Part shown: one piece after another, positions 56,752 to 64,000 of the stretch | How the letters are laid out: the number at the start of each line of letters is the position of its first letter | Numbering within the stretch: position 1 is the first letter of the stretch | NCBI RefSeq assembly: GCF_019599145.1 | Contig: NZ_CP080647.1 | Coordinates: 5,084,001 to 5,148,000 of the forward strand | Length of the DNA: 64,000 nt | Direction of reading: 5' to 3' | Origin: Streptomyces akebiae | GTDB taxonomy: Bacteria > Actinomycetota > Actinomycetes > Streptomycetales > Streptomycetaceae | Translations under genes and position numbers: made by a program | Notes under the pieces: generated by a model | The model's database searches: none | The model's input: only the letters and a program-made list of their open reading frames with translations | What the model was told of the DNA's origin: nothing

Positions 56752-58137
56752 ATGACAACACCTCACGAAGAGCTGCTTCCTGCCACGCGCCGGGCCCTGC
56801 TGCACCGTATTGCCGTCGCTCAGACCGAGGGGCGGTCACCGTCTCTGGTCGCGGCGGTGGTCCGGGGCGGGCAGACCGTGTGGAACGGGGCACGGACCTC
56901 GGTGGAGGGGCACGGGCCGGACACGAACGTGCAGTACCGGATCGGTTCGATCACCAAGACCTTCACCGCTGTTCTGGTCATGCGGCTGCGTGACGAAGGC
57001 GCGCTGAACCTCGGCGACCCGCTGGAGAAGCATCTGCCGGGCACCGGCGCGGGAGAGGCGACCATCGCCGAACTGCTCGCGCACACGGGAGGACTGGCGG
57101 CGGAGTCCCCTTCGCCCTGGTGGGAGCGCACCTCGGGGTCTCTGCGCCCGGAACTCGCCGATGTTCTCGGGGAGCGGCCTCACCGCCATCCCGTAGGCCG
57201 TCGCTTCCACTACTCGAACCCCGGGTTCACCCTCCTCGGCGCGCTCGTCGAGCAGCTGCGAGGTGCTCCCTGGGAAGAGGTTCTGCGACGAGAGGTTCTC
57301 GAACCCCTCGGCCTGCGCCGCACTACCTGGCACCCGGAGGCACCGCACGCGGGTGGCTGGGCCGTACATCCCTGGGCGGACGTGATGCTGCCGGAGCAGG
57401 TCGAGGACCTGGGCCTTATGGGACCCGCAGGGCAACTCTGGTCCACAGCAGGAGACTTGGCTCGCTTCGCGGTCTTCCTGGCGAAGGGGGACGAGCGGGT
57501 GCTGGGTACGGAGTCGGTCCTGGAGATGCGGACGCCGGCCGCGCCGGGGGAGGCCGCCGATGTGGCGGCAGGAGCGGCGTACGGGCTGGGGATGCAGCTT
57601 CAGCACCGAGACGGCCGGTTCCTCGTCGGTCACGGAGGCTCTGTGCCTGGTTTCCTCGCCCAACTCACCATCAGCGTCGAGGACGATGTGGCAGCCGTCG
57701 TGCTGACCAACTGCACCTCTGGGCCGGTGGTGTCGGAGGTCGCTGCCGACCTCGTACGCATCGTGGCGGATGCCGAACCGCGGATCCCCGAGCCGTGGCG
57801 GCCGCTGACCGAAGTCGACCAGTCGGTCCTGGAGTTGGTCGGCCCTTGGTGCTGGGGGACGTACAGCTTCGTGCTGCGGCTCACCGCCGAGGGAGGTCTC
57901 ACGTTGGAGCCGCTCGCCGCCACCCTGCGCGGTGCTCGTTTCCGACGTAACGACGACGGCACGTGGACGGGGCTCAACGGCTACTTCGCCGGAGAGCTCC
58001 TGCGGGCCGTACGAAGGCCCGACGGGACCGTGAGTCACCTGGACCTCGGGTCGTTCGTGTTCACCCGTCAGCCGTACGACGAAGGGGCTCCGGTGCCCGG
58101 TGGAGTGGATCCCGAGGGGTGGCGCGGGATCGCATAG
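56752..58137 (+). CDS. Serine hydrolase of the beta-lactamase (class C-like) family
   Basis: 461 residues from ATG 56752 (MTTPHEELLPATRRALLHRI); 56710 is an alternative in-frame start. Catalytic SITK (Ser66, Lys69), YSN (Tyr154) and the third motif HGG (VGHGGSVPG) are complete. A C-terminal beta domain of about 110 residues (LVGPWCWGTYSFVLRL) follows, as in LACTB/EstB-like esterases. There is no signal peptide, so it is probably a cytoplasmic esterase or peptidase rather than a resistance enzyme. Substrate unknown. Confidence 0.9.
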   Translation: MTTPHEELLPATRRALLHRIAVAQTEGRSPSLVAAVVRGGQTVWNGARTSVEGHGPDTNVQYRIGSITKTFTAVLVMRLRDEGALNLGDPLEKHLPGTGAGEATIAELLAHTGGLAAESPSPWWERTSGSLRPELADVLGERPHRHPVGRRFHYSNPGFTLLGALVEQLRGAPWEEVLRREVLEPLGLRRTTWHPEAPHAGGWAVHPWADVMLPEQVEDLGLMGPAGQLWSTAGDLARFAVFLAKGDERVLGTESVLEMRTPAAPGEAADVAAGAAYGLGMQLQHRDGRFLVGHGGSVPGFLAQLTISVEDDVAAVVLTNCTSGPVVSEVAADLVRIVADAEPRIPEPWRPLTEVDQSVLELVGPWCWGTYSFVLRLTAEGGLTLEPLAATLRGARFRRNDDGTWTGLNGYFAGELLRAVRRPDGTVSHLDLGSFVFTRQPYDEGAPVPGGVDPEGWRGIA

Positions 58138-58174
58138 GCACGGTTCTGGTGCAGCCGGGGTCCCGGCTCGCGAT

Positions 58175-58188
58175 GTTTCACGTGAAAC
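58175..58188. promoter_or_regulatory. parS: parS site 11
   Basis: Exact GTTTCACGTGAAAC between the convergent serine hydrolase and acetyltransferase genes. Confidence 0.93.
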
Positions 58189-58218
58189 AGGACCCCCGCA
58201 GCCATCCCCGGCCGCTTC

Positions 58219-58671
58219 TCAGAGCGGCAGTTTGAAGCCCACGTGGGTGGCCTCGAAGCCGAGCCGCTCGTAGAAGCGGTGTGCTTCGGTGCGCGTGACA
58301 TCGGACGTCAGCTGCACCAACTGACAGCCCTGAGCCCGTGATGAGTCGATCGCCCACTCGATGAGCCGTGAACCGAGGCCGCTGCCGCGTTCATCGGCGT
58401 GTACCCGTACGCCCTCGATGATCGCGCGGGTGGAGCCGCGTCTGGAGAGTCCCGGAACGATCGTCAGCTGGAGCGTCCCGACGACACGGCCCTGACGGAC
58501 CGCGACCACCACGTGTTGGTGGGGGTCACCCGTCAGACGCTCCAGGGCGGTGAGGTAGGGGGTCAGGTCGTCCGGTGACTCGCGCTGGGCGCCCAAGGGG
58601 TCGTCGGCCAACATCGCGACGATCTCCGAGATGTCGTCCCCGGTCGCCGGGCGTATGTCCAGATCTCCCAT
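58219..58671 (-). CDS. GNAT family N-acetyltransferase
   Basis: 150 residues, MGDLDIRPATGDDISEIVAM. Complete compact GNAT fold with acetyl-CoA motif VRVHADERGSGLGSRLIEWA (RGxGLG) and the C-terminal AHRFYERLGFEATHVGFKL. Substrate unknown. Same direction as the MarR gene, separated by only 9 bp, so probably one transcript. Confidence 0.92.
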   Translation of the reverse strand: MGDLDIRPATGDDISEIVAMLADDPLGAQRESPDDLTPYLTALERLTGDPHQHVVVAVRQGRVVGTLQLTIVPGLSRRGSTRAIIEGVRVHADERGSGLGSRLIEWAIDSSRAQGCQLVQLTSDVTRTEAHRFYERLGFEATHVGFKLPL

Positions 58672-58680
58672 GCCAGCACC

Positions 58681-59139
58681 CTACGCCGACGTGTTCAGCG
58701 ACTTCACGACGCGGACGAGTGGGGCCAGTTCGGGGTTCTCCGCGGCCGCGTCCAGTGCCTCGCGCAGAGCGGCGTCATTGGTGGGGCGTGCCGCCGCGAG
58801 GAGCTGCAGGCCTGCCTCGGAGACATCGGTGTAGATGCCTCGACGGTCGGTGGGGCACAGGTAGCGCGCGAGCAGTCCACGATCCTCGAGCCGGGTGACC
58901 AGACGGGTGGTCGCGCTCTGGCTGAGGACGACCGCGTCGGCGACCTGCTTCATCTGGAGGTGCCCGCCCTCACCGTCGTGCTGGCGACTCAGTACATCGA
59001 GCAGGGAGTACTCGCGCACACTCAGGTCGTGGCCGGCCTGCAGCGCGCGTTCGACGTGGGCCTCGATCCTCCCGTGCAACAGGGAGAGAGCGCACCAGCC
59101 CTGGGCCAGGGCGGTGAGCGCGGGTTCCGTCGCTGTCAT
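58681..59139 (-). CDS. MarR family transcriptional regulator
   Basis: 152 residues from ATG 59139 (MTATEPALTALAQGWCALSL), with GGAGGAAC upstream; the frame extends to 59394 into the divergent promoter. The winged helix is DLSVREYSLLDVLSRQ, LQMKQVADAVVLSQSATTRLVTRLEDRGLL with the wing CPTDRRGIYTDVSEAGLQLL. It is divergent from the MFS gene, the usual arrangement for a repressor of an efflux pump. The intergenic DNA holds GCAATTGC (59188-59195) and CGCTT-GTT-AAGCG (59235-59247). Confidence 0.92.
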   Translation of the reverse strand: MTATEPALTALAQGWCALSLLHGRIEAHVERALQAGHDLSVREYSLLDVLSRQHDGEGGHLQMKQVADAVVLSQSATTRLVTRLEDRGLLARYLCPTDRRGIYTDVSEAGLQLLAAARPTNDAALREALDAAAENPELAPLVRVVKSLNTSA

Positions 59140-59278
59140 CGGTGTTCCTCCGTCCCAGAGTCGTCGCCCCCAGGATAGGCGCCCCATGCAATTGCCAGCT
59201 TCTGCAGATAGTGAGCGTCTGCAAGTATTGCGTACGCTTGTTAAGCGCATATGCAATCTTCTGGAAGGTGTCGCCCTC

Positions 59279-60452
59279 ATGCCCCTTGCGCTTCTGGCCC
59301 TCGCGATCGGGGCCTTCGGCATCGGAACGACCGAGTTCGTGATCATGGGGGTGCTGCCCGAGGTCGCCGACGACTTCGATGTCTCCATCCCCACCGCAGG
59401 GTTCCTCGTGACCGGCTACGCCCTCGGCGTCGTGCTCGGAGCGCCGATCACGACCGCCCTGGGCACGCGGGTGTCCTGCAAGCGGATGCTCTTGCTGCTG
59501 ATGGCGCTTTTCATCGTGGGCAACCTGCTCTCCGCGCTCGCCCCCGCCTACTCCGTCATGCTCCTCGGGCGTGTCGTCGCCTCACTCGCACACGGCGCCT
59601 TCTTCGGTATCGGCTCGGTGGTCGCGGCCGACCTCGTCGCCCCGCACCGGAAGGCCGGTGCTCTCGCGATGATGTTCAGCGGTCTGACCGTCGCGAACGT
59701 CGTGGGCGTCCCCCTGGGCACTCTGATCGGGCAGTCCCTCGGTTGGAGGGTCACCTTCGCCGGAGTTGCGGCATTGGGCGTTGTCGGACTGCTGGGCATC
59801 GCCCGGCTGGTCCCCGAGATGCCCAGGCCGGCAGAGGTCCGCCTTCGGCACGAGCTGGCGGCGTTCAAGAACGTCCAGGTTCTGCTGGCCATGGCGATGA
59901 CCGTGCTCGGCTTCGGAGGGGTCTTCGCGGCAGTCACCTACATCGCGCCGATGATGACGCATGTCTCCGGCTTCGCCGACTCCTCCGTCACCTGGCTCCT
60001 CGTTCTCTTCGGCCTCGGCATGGTCGGCGGCAACCTCTTGGGCGGCAAGTACGCGGACCGCGCGCTGATGCCCATGCTGTACGTCTCGCTGGGCGCCCTG
60101 GCTGTCGTCCTCGCTCTGTTCTCACTCACCACACATGACACGATCACCGCCGCTGTGGCCCTCACCCTGGTGGGCGCACTGGGCTTCGCGACCGTACCGC
60201 CGTTGCAGGAGTCCTCGACCAGGCGCACGGCGCACCCACACTGGCCTCGGCCGTGAACATAGGTAGCTCGGCGGCCTCGTCATCGACGCGGGCCTCGGCT
60301 ACACGGCACCCACCTTGGTCGGAGCCGCTCTCGCCGCGAGCGCCCTTGTGCTGGCGTTCGTCGCGGCAGCGCTGGAGCGCAGGGAGAACGTCGGCACGGT
60401 CGTCGCGGGGTCTGCGGGAGCGGACGCTCCGCGGGCACCCGTCCACCACTGA
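59279..60452 (+). pseudogene. MFS transporter gene broken near its 3' end by two frameshifts and a deletion
   Basis: From ATG 59279 (MPLALLALAIGAFGIGTTEFV) the frame encodes about 10 helices of a DHA1/AraJ-type MFS protein through VGALGFATVPPLQ. After about 60209 the reading frame shifts: VLDQAHGAPTLASAVNIG is encoded in frame +1 (60211-60264) and LGGLVIDAGLGYTAPTLVGAAL in a third frame from 60267 to the TGA at 60452. Intact relatives have an uninterrupted stretch with about ten extra residues (AFNLGNALGAW-like) between these parts. The actual product would end at 60256 with a short foreign tail, lacking the last two helices. The divergent MarR gene is intact. Confidence 0.78.
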
Positions 60453-60485
60453 CGGTCGGCGGGCCGAGACCGCGGGGTGCCAGCC

Positions 60486-61373
60486 TCAGCCGGCTGCCAC
60501 GGTCAGCGGGGCGTAGCGCCGGGCCCAGTCACCCGGTAGCTCCGAGATCCCGTACGTCATCACCGAGTTGAAGGCGATCGAAGCGAGGCCACGGCCCTTC
60601 GCCCACGTCAGCAGCTCCTCGTGGCGGACGTCGATGTCGGTGCGCAACGGTCGGTCCGTGTGGGCGGCGAGGGAAGCGATGAGCGCCTTCGCCGCCTCCG
60701 TGTCACGGGCGATCAGTGGACCGACGACCTGGTCGTTGAGGTTGGGCCAGGCGGCTGCGTATCCGATGATCCGGCCGTTCTCCTCCGCGACGCGCAGCTG
60801 GTCGGCGAAGGCGGGAAGCCGGGTGAGGACGTGGGTGCGGTCCGTGCCGAAAACCTCTTCGTCGAGCCGAAGAATCGTGATGAGATCCTCGGCCGTGGCC
60901 GGGCGAGTGAAAACCGCGGAGTCCGGTCCCCCTGCCGTGAAGTGCCCGCGCACCATCTCGGCCCGTCCGGTGACCTTGAAGCCCAGCTCCTCGTAGAGAG
61001 GGCGCCCGTGCGGGGTGGCGTGCAGGGTCAGCGGTGTCGTGCCCATCTCCGCGAGGACATGTTGCATCAGGCGGCGGCCGATGCCCTGGCGGGCGTGCCG
61101 CTCGGCGACCAGCACCATGCCGATCGCCCCCAGTTCCGGGCGGCCCGCCGGGCCGTACTCGGTGACCACGCAAGCGGTGATCAGCCCGCCCTCGGGGTCA
61201 TCGACGCCGTATCCCGTGCCGGCCGACAGAAGCAGCCCCCACTTGTGCTCCTCGCGAGGCCAGCCCCGGTCCTCGGACAAGTCGGCGCAGGCGGTGAGAT
61301 CGCGAGGCGTCAGACGGCGGATGGGCAGAGGAGCGGGGAAAGGTGTCGACACGCAGGTCAGGTTGTCCGACAC
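60486..61373 (-). CDS. Tandem-domain GNAT acetyltransferase
   Basis: 295 residues, with two GNAT-like halves. The first half has the complete acetyl-CoA motif GMVLVAERHARQGIGRRLMQHVL (RQGIGR) and YEELGFKVTG. The second half (PATAEDLITILRLDEEVFG to RTDIDVRHEELLTWAKGRGL) lacks a clear glycine signature and resembles the divergent C-terminal domain of Eis-like or YitI-type proteins. Substrate unknown. A parS site lies in its upstream region. Confidence 0.87.
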   Translation of the reverse strand: MSDNLTCVSTPFPAPLPIRRLTPRDLTACADLSEDRGWPREEHKWGLLLSAGTGYGVDDPEGGLITACVVTEYGPAGRPELGAIGMVLVAERHARQGIGRRLMQHVLAEMGTTPLTLHATPHGRPLYEELGFKVTGRAEMVRGHFTAGGPDSAVFTRPATAEDLITILRLDEEVFGTDRTHVLTRLPAFADQLRVAEENGRIIGYAAAWPNLNDQVVGPLIARDTEAAKALIASLAAHTDRPLRTDIDVRHEELLTWAKGRGLASIAFNSVMTYGISELPGDWARRYAPLTVAAG

Positions 61374-62057
61374 GCGCCCCTGGCGTCCACCGGTTTGCCG
61401 TCGTTGTGCGCTGTTCTGGCCATCTCGTACACCGTCGCGTACAGCGTGCGGACGGATGTTTCACGTGAAACATCCATCTCTGGGCATACGCGTGCAGGCA
61501 CGGCTGGCCTCAGCATTCATGACATGACGTATTCGAGGGTCGCGAACGGGACGCGATCGGAGGAGTGTCGCTCGTCTGCGTGCCCTCAGCGGCAAGATCT
61601 GTGGGGTGCCTATGAATGAGTGAGACGTGCCCGGTAATTGAAGGAATCGCTGATTCGCACCCGTTGAATTCCGGTCTGGCCCAGGGGGGACTTGTGTGTG
61701 ACCGCCCTGCCGGTAGGGTCGAGTCCGGTTCGTGTCCGAAGCGAGATGCAGTCGTCTCATGGCGGGGGTGCGAACGCAGCTCAATGCAGCCTAACCGGAC
61801 AGGGAGATCGAGAACCTGCGTTTACCGTGACCAGGCGGGGGCGTTCGCGCGCTGTGCAACGCTGCCGTGAGTGCTGCGGCTCACGTCACACTCTCATCTA
61901 CTTGTCCGTACGGAGCGGGAACCCGGGTTGAATGTGGCCGCATTGGTCGACGGGGAACGAACGGGGAATAGCAAGGCCGTCCGCGGGGGAAAACGTGCGA
62001 CTTCCGACTGGAGGGCGTACGCAGATCGACCGAAAGATGCTCGAGGCGAGGCAGACC
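61374..62057. other. Long intergenic region between the GNAT and globin-reductase genes
   Basis: About 680 bp between divergent genes, containing a parS site at 61458-61471. Several frames of up to 84 codons occur (for example 61616-61870), but none has a ribosome site plus a coherent protein. I see no RNA gene. Confidence 0.45.
61458..61471. promoter_or_regulatory. parS: parS site 12
   Basis: Exact GTTTCACGTGAAAC within a 22-bp palindrome GGATGTTTCACGTGAAACATCC, the rightmost parS in the window, in a divergent intergenic region. Confidence 0.93.
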
Positions 62058-63530
62058 ATGGACGCTCCGACCACCACGTCGGCCGGTAACGGTACTTCGG
62101 GGGACACTGACGGAGGCGGTTGGTTCACGCCTCGCACATCGCCGCCCCCTGGCGGAGGCCAGGAGTCAGAGGGCAACCGCCTCGCAGCCCTGCGACCCGT
62201 GGGCCGCTCCCAGGAGCCGCCGAACGGCCCACAGCAGAACCGGGAAGGCGCCGCGCGGGAGCGAATACAGACCGGCGGGGATCTCCCTCCCGGCGACCCG
62301 CGCAGCTTTCGGACCGCCCCGGATCAGGGCCCTCCGCCGGCCCCGGATCACGACTCCGACCACTCTGTCTTCGACCCCTGCGTGCCGGACGAGCCTGCCG
62401 GACACACCGCCACCGCTTCCCCCGACGCCGTTCTCATCCGGCGGACCATGGCCGAGGTCGGACCTGTCGCCGACAAGGTCACCTCGTACTTCTACGCGCT
62501 GCTCTTCGTTCAGCACCCGGAGCTGCGCTCGATGTTCCCCCCGGCGATGGACGCCCAGCGCGACCGCCTGCTCAAGGCACTGCTGACCGCTGCCGAACAC
62601 ATCGACAACACTCCCGTCCTCGTCGACTACCTGCAGAATCTCGGCCGTGGCCACCGCAAGTACGGGACCCAGGCCGAGCACTACCCGGCTGTCGGCGAGT
62701 GTCTGATCGGCGCGCTGAGCCGGTACGCCAAGGCGAGTTGGAACGACGAGACCGAGGCTGCCTGGGTGCGGACGTACACGACGATCTCCCAGGTGATGAT
62801 CGACGCGGCGGCCGCGGACGAGCTGCGGTCCCCACCGTGGTGGCTCGCCGAGGTCGTCTCACACGATCTGAGAACCGCGGACACAGCGATCATCACTGTC
62901 CGCCCGAACCAGCCTTACCCCTTCCTCGCCGGGCAGTACACGAGCCTGGAGACCCCTTGGTGGCCGCGGATCTGGCGGCATTATTCGTTCGCCTCCGCGC
63001 CTCGCTCGGACGGGTTGCTGTCGTTCCATGTGAAGGCGATCGCCGCGGGCTGGGTCTCCAACTCGCTCGTGCACCGTGCCCGGCCCGGGGACGTGCTGCG
63101 CCTGGGGCCGCCTGCCGGCGGGATGACCGTCGACCACACCAGCGACAGCGGCCTGCTCTGTCTGGGCGGCGGCACCGGTATCGCGCCGATCAAGGCCATC
63201 GTGGAGGACGTGGCCGAGCACGGACGGCACCGCCCCGTCGAGGTCTTCTACGGAGCCCGCACCGGCCAGGATCTCTACGACCTCGACACCTTGCTTCGGC
63301 TGCAGCAGAGCAACTCCTGGCTCGACGTCCGTCCAGTCGTGGACAAGCACGGACTGCTGCAATTGCCCGACGCCATACGTGATCACGGGCCCTGGAACGG
63401 GTACGACGCCTACCTCTCCGGCCCGCCCGGCATGATCCGCAGCGGTGTGGACGCGCTGAAGGCAGCCGGCATTTCCGCCGACCGCATACGCCACGACTCG
63501 GTGGAGGAACTGGTGGCCGCCGGGGACTGA
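62058..63530 (+). CDS. Flavohemoglobin-like globin-FAD/NAD(P)H reductase
   Basis: 490 residues from ATG 62058 (MDAPTTTSAGNGTSGD), with GAGGCGAGG upstream; an alternative ATG is at 62037. A disordered Pro/Gly-rich extension of about 110 residues precedes the globin domain: SYFYALLFVQHPELRSMFPPAM, with the proximal His in GHRKYGTQAEHYPAVGECLI. The FAD domain has RHYSFASAP, and the NAD(P) domain CLGGGTGIAPIKAIVED and YLSGPPGMIRSGVDAL. Flavohemoglobins convert NO to nitrate with O2 and NAD(P)H. The long N-terminal extension and a diverged FAD loop place it in the Streptomyces globin-FAD subgroup, so NO detoxification is likely but not certain. Confidence 0.88.
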   Translation: MDAPTTTSAGNGTSGDTDGGGWFTPRTSPPPGGGQESEGNRLAALRPVGRSQEPPNGPQQNREGAARERIQTGGDLPPGDPRSFRTAPDQGPPPAPDHDSDHSVFDPCVPDEPAGHTATASPDAVLIRRTMAEVGPVADKVTSYFYALLFVQHPELRSMFPPAMDAQRDRLLKALLTAAEHIDNTPVLVDYLQNLGRGHRKYGTQAEHYPAVGECLIGALSRYAKASWNDETEAAWVRTYTTISQVMIDAAAADELRSPPWWLAEVVSHDLRTADTAIITVRPNQPYPFLAGQYTSLETPWWPRIWRHYSFASAPRSDGLLSFHVKAIAAGWVSNSLVHRARPGDVLRLGPPAGGMTVDHTSDSGLLCLGGGTGIAPIKAIVEDVAEHGRHRPVEVFYGARTGQDLYDLDTLLRLQQSNSWLDVRPVVDKHGLLQLPDAIRDHGPWNGYDAYLSGPPGMIRSGVDALKAAGISADRIRHDSVEELVAAGD

Positions 63531-63569
63531 CGTCTGAGACCGGGAGCGTGACGCATCACCGGCGGATCG

Positions 63570-64000
63570 TCAGCCCAGGTCGGGCGCATGCATCGCCCGC
63601 ACGCCCTCGATGTTCCCGTCCAGGTAGTGCCGCAGCGACAACGGGACGAGGTGCACGGAGGCGATGCCGACCCGGGTGAAGGGGATGCGCACGATCTCGT
63701 ATTCCCCCAGAGGCTCATCCACTTCGGGGCCGTGTCGCTTGGAGGGGTCCATGGACTCCAGACGACAGACGAAGAAGTGCTGGACCTTCACACCGGTGGC
63801 GCCGCCGTCCTCGCCGATGTGCTCGACGGTGTCCACGAAACAGGGCACCACATCGGTGATCTTGGCGCCGAGCTCCTCGTGGACTTCGCGGTGGAGCGCG
63901 TCGACGACCGTGGTGTCCTCCGGCTCGACACCGCCGCCCGGCGTGAGCCAGTAGGGATCCATGCCCGGCTTGGTCCGCTTGATCAGGATCAGGTCGTCGC
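63570..64000 (-). CDS. NUDIX hydrolase, cut by the window edge
   Basis: The C-terminal 142 residues are visible; the start is beyond the right edge (the frame continues as DDLILIKRTKPGMDPYWL). The Nudix box is GGGVEPEDTTVVDALHREVHEELG: the REVHEELG part with the metal-binding Glu residues is canonical, whereas the first glutamate position is Thr. The later YEIVRIPFTRVGIASVHLVPL is typical of Streptomyces NUDIX proteins in this neighbourhood. It probably hydrolyses a nucleoside diphosphate derivative; substrate not deducible. Confidence 0.87.
   Translation of the reverse strand, partial: DDLILIKRTKPGMDPYWLTPGGGVEPEDTTVVDALHREVHEELGAKITDVVPCFVDTVEHIGEDGGATGVKVQHFFVCRLESMDPSKRHGPEVDEPLGEYEIVRIPFTRVGIASVHLVPLSLRHYLDGNIEGVRAMHAPDLG

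Noticed and set aside
56752..58137. Beta-lactam resistance gene
   Set aside because: The SxxK, YSN and HGG motifs define only the broad serine-hydrolase fold. There is no signal peptide, and the extra C-terminal domain points to an esterase-like protein.
61616..61931. Small frames in the long gap before the globin-reductase gene
   Set aside because: No ribosome sites, Arg/Cys/Ser-rich composition and no coherent domain; treated as intergenic.

Overview
The window is about 64 kb of high-GC actinobacterial DNA that reads as the replication-origin region of a Streptomyces (or very close relative) chromosome. The gene order gyrA-gyrB-DUF721-recF-gnd-dnaN-oriC-dnaA | rpmH-rnpA-yidD-yidC-jag-rsmG-parA-parB is intact. 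Many starts are GTG, and the DnaA boxes are of the TTGTCCACA type. Twelve exact copies of the Streptomyces parS palindrome GTTTCACGTGAAAC are present. Most of the window is conserved core genome; I found no phage, insertion sequence, CRISPR array or defence island.

Layout, left to right. 0-9.5 kb: a truncated rhomboid protease, a cyclophilin, a DUF5324 membrane protein, tRNA-Ala(TGC), an HTH regulator with a perfect dyad upstream, a Ser/Thr kinase, a secreted/anchored protein, the DLW-39 mini-protein, a DUF6344 secreted protein, tRNA-Ile(GAT) and a DUF3566 membrane protein. 9.5-18.7 kb: gyrA, gyrB, DUF721, recF, gnd and dnaN, all on the minus strand. 18.8-19.4 kb: oriC, with about 19 DnaA boxes in two clusters. 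19.7-28.1 kb: dnaA leftward; rightward the rpmH-to-parB chain for ribosome and RNase P maturation, membrane insertion and chromosome segregation.

28-44 kb: an acetyltransferase, then a leftward block trxA, trxB, anti-sigma, sigM, pseudokinase, murJ and DUF6049, which corresponds to the mycobacterial mviN-sigM-trx locus. This is followed by the CCA-adding enzyme, an MFS protein, inositol-phosphate synthase and its PadR neighbour. 44-51.3 kb: cell-wall genes, namely a bifunctional penicillin-binding protein, a GT87-like glycosyltransferase, an alanine-racemase-like protein and FemX. 51.5-56.7 kb: the rpsF-ssb-rpsR-rplI operon, a MATE exporter, and dnaB preceded by a cluster of DnaA-box-like sites. 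56.7-64 kb is more accessory: a serine beta-lactamase-fold protein, acetyltransferases, a MarR regulator divergent from an MFS gene that is frameshifted near its 3' end, a globin-FAD reductase and a truncated NUDIX hydrolase.

The points most worth a second look are structural DNA signals. The parS set is strongly asymmetric around oriC (one site left, eleven right) and favours convergent gene ends; some sites sit inside longer palindromes. Other signals are a 66-bp perfect spacerless palindrome, operator-like dyads at the HTH and PadR genes, the DnaA-box cluster before dnaB, and the decayed MFS gene.
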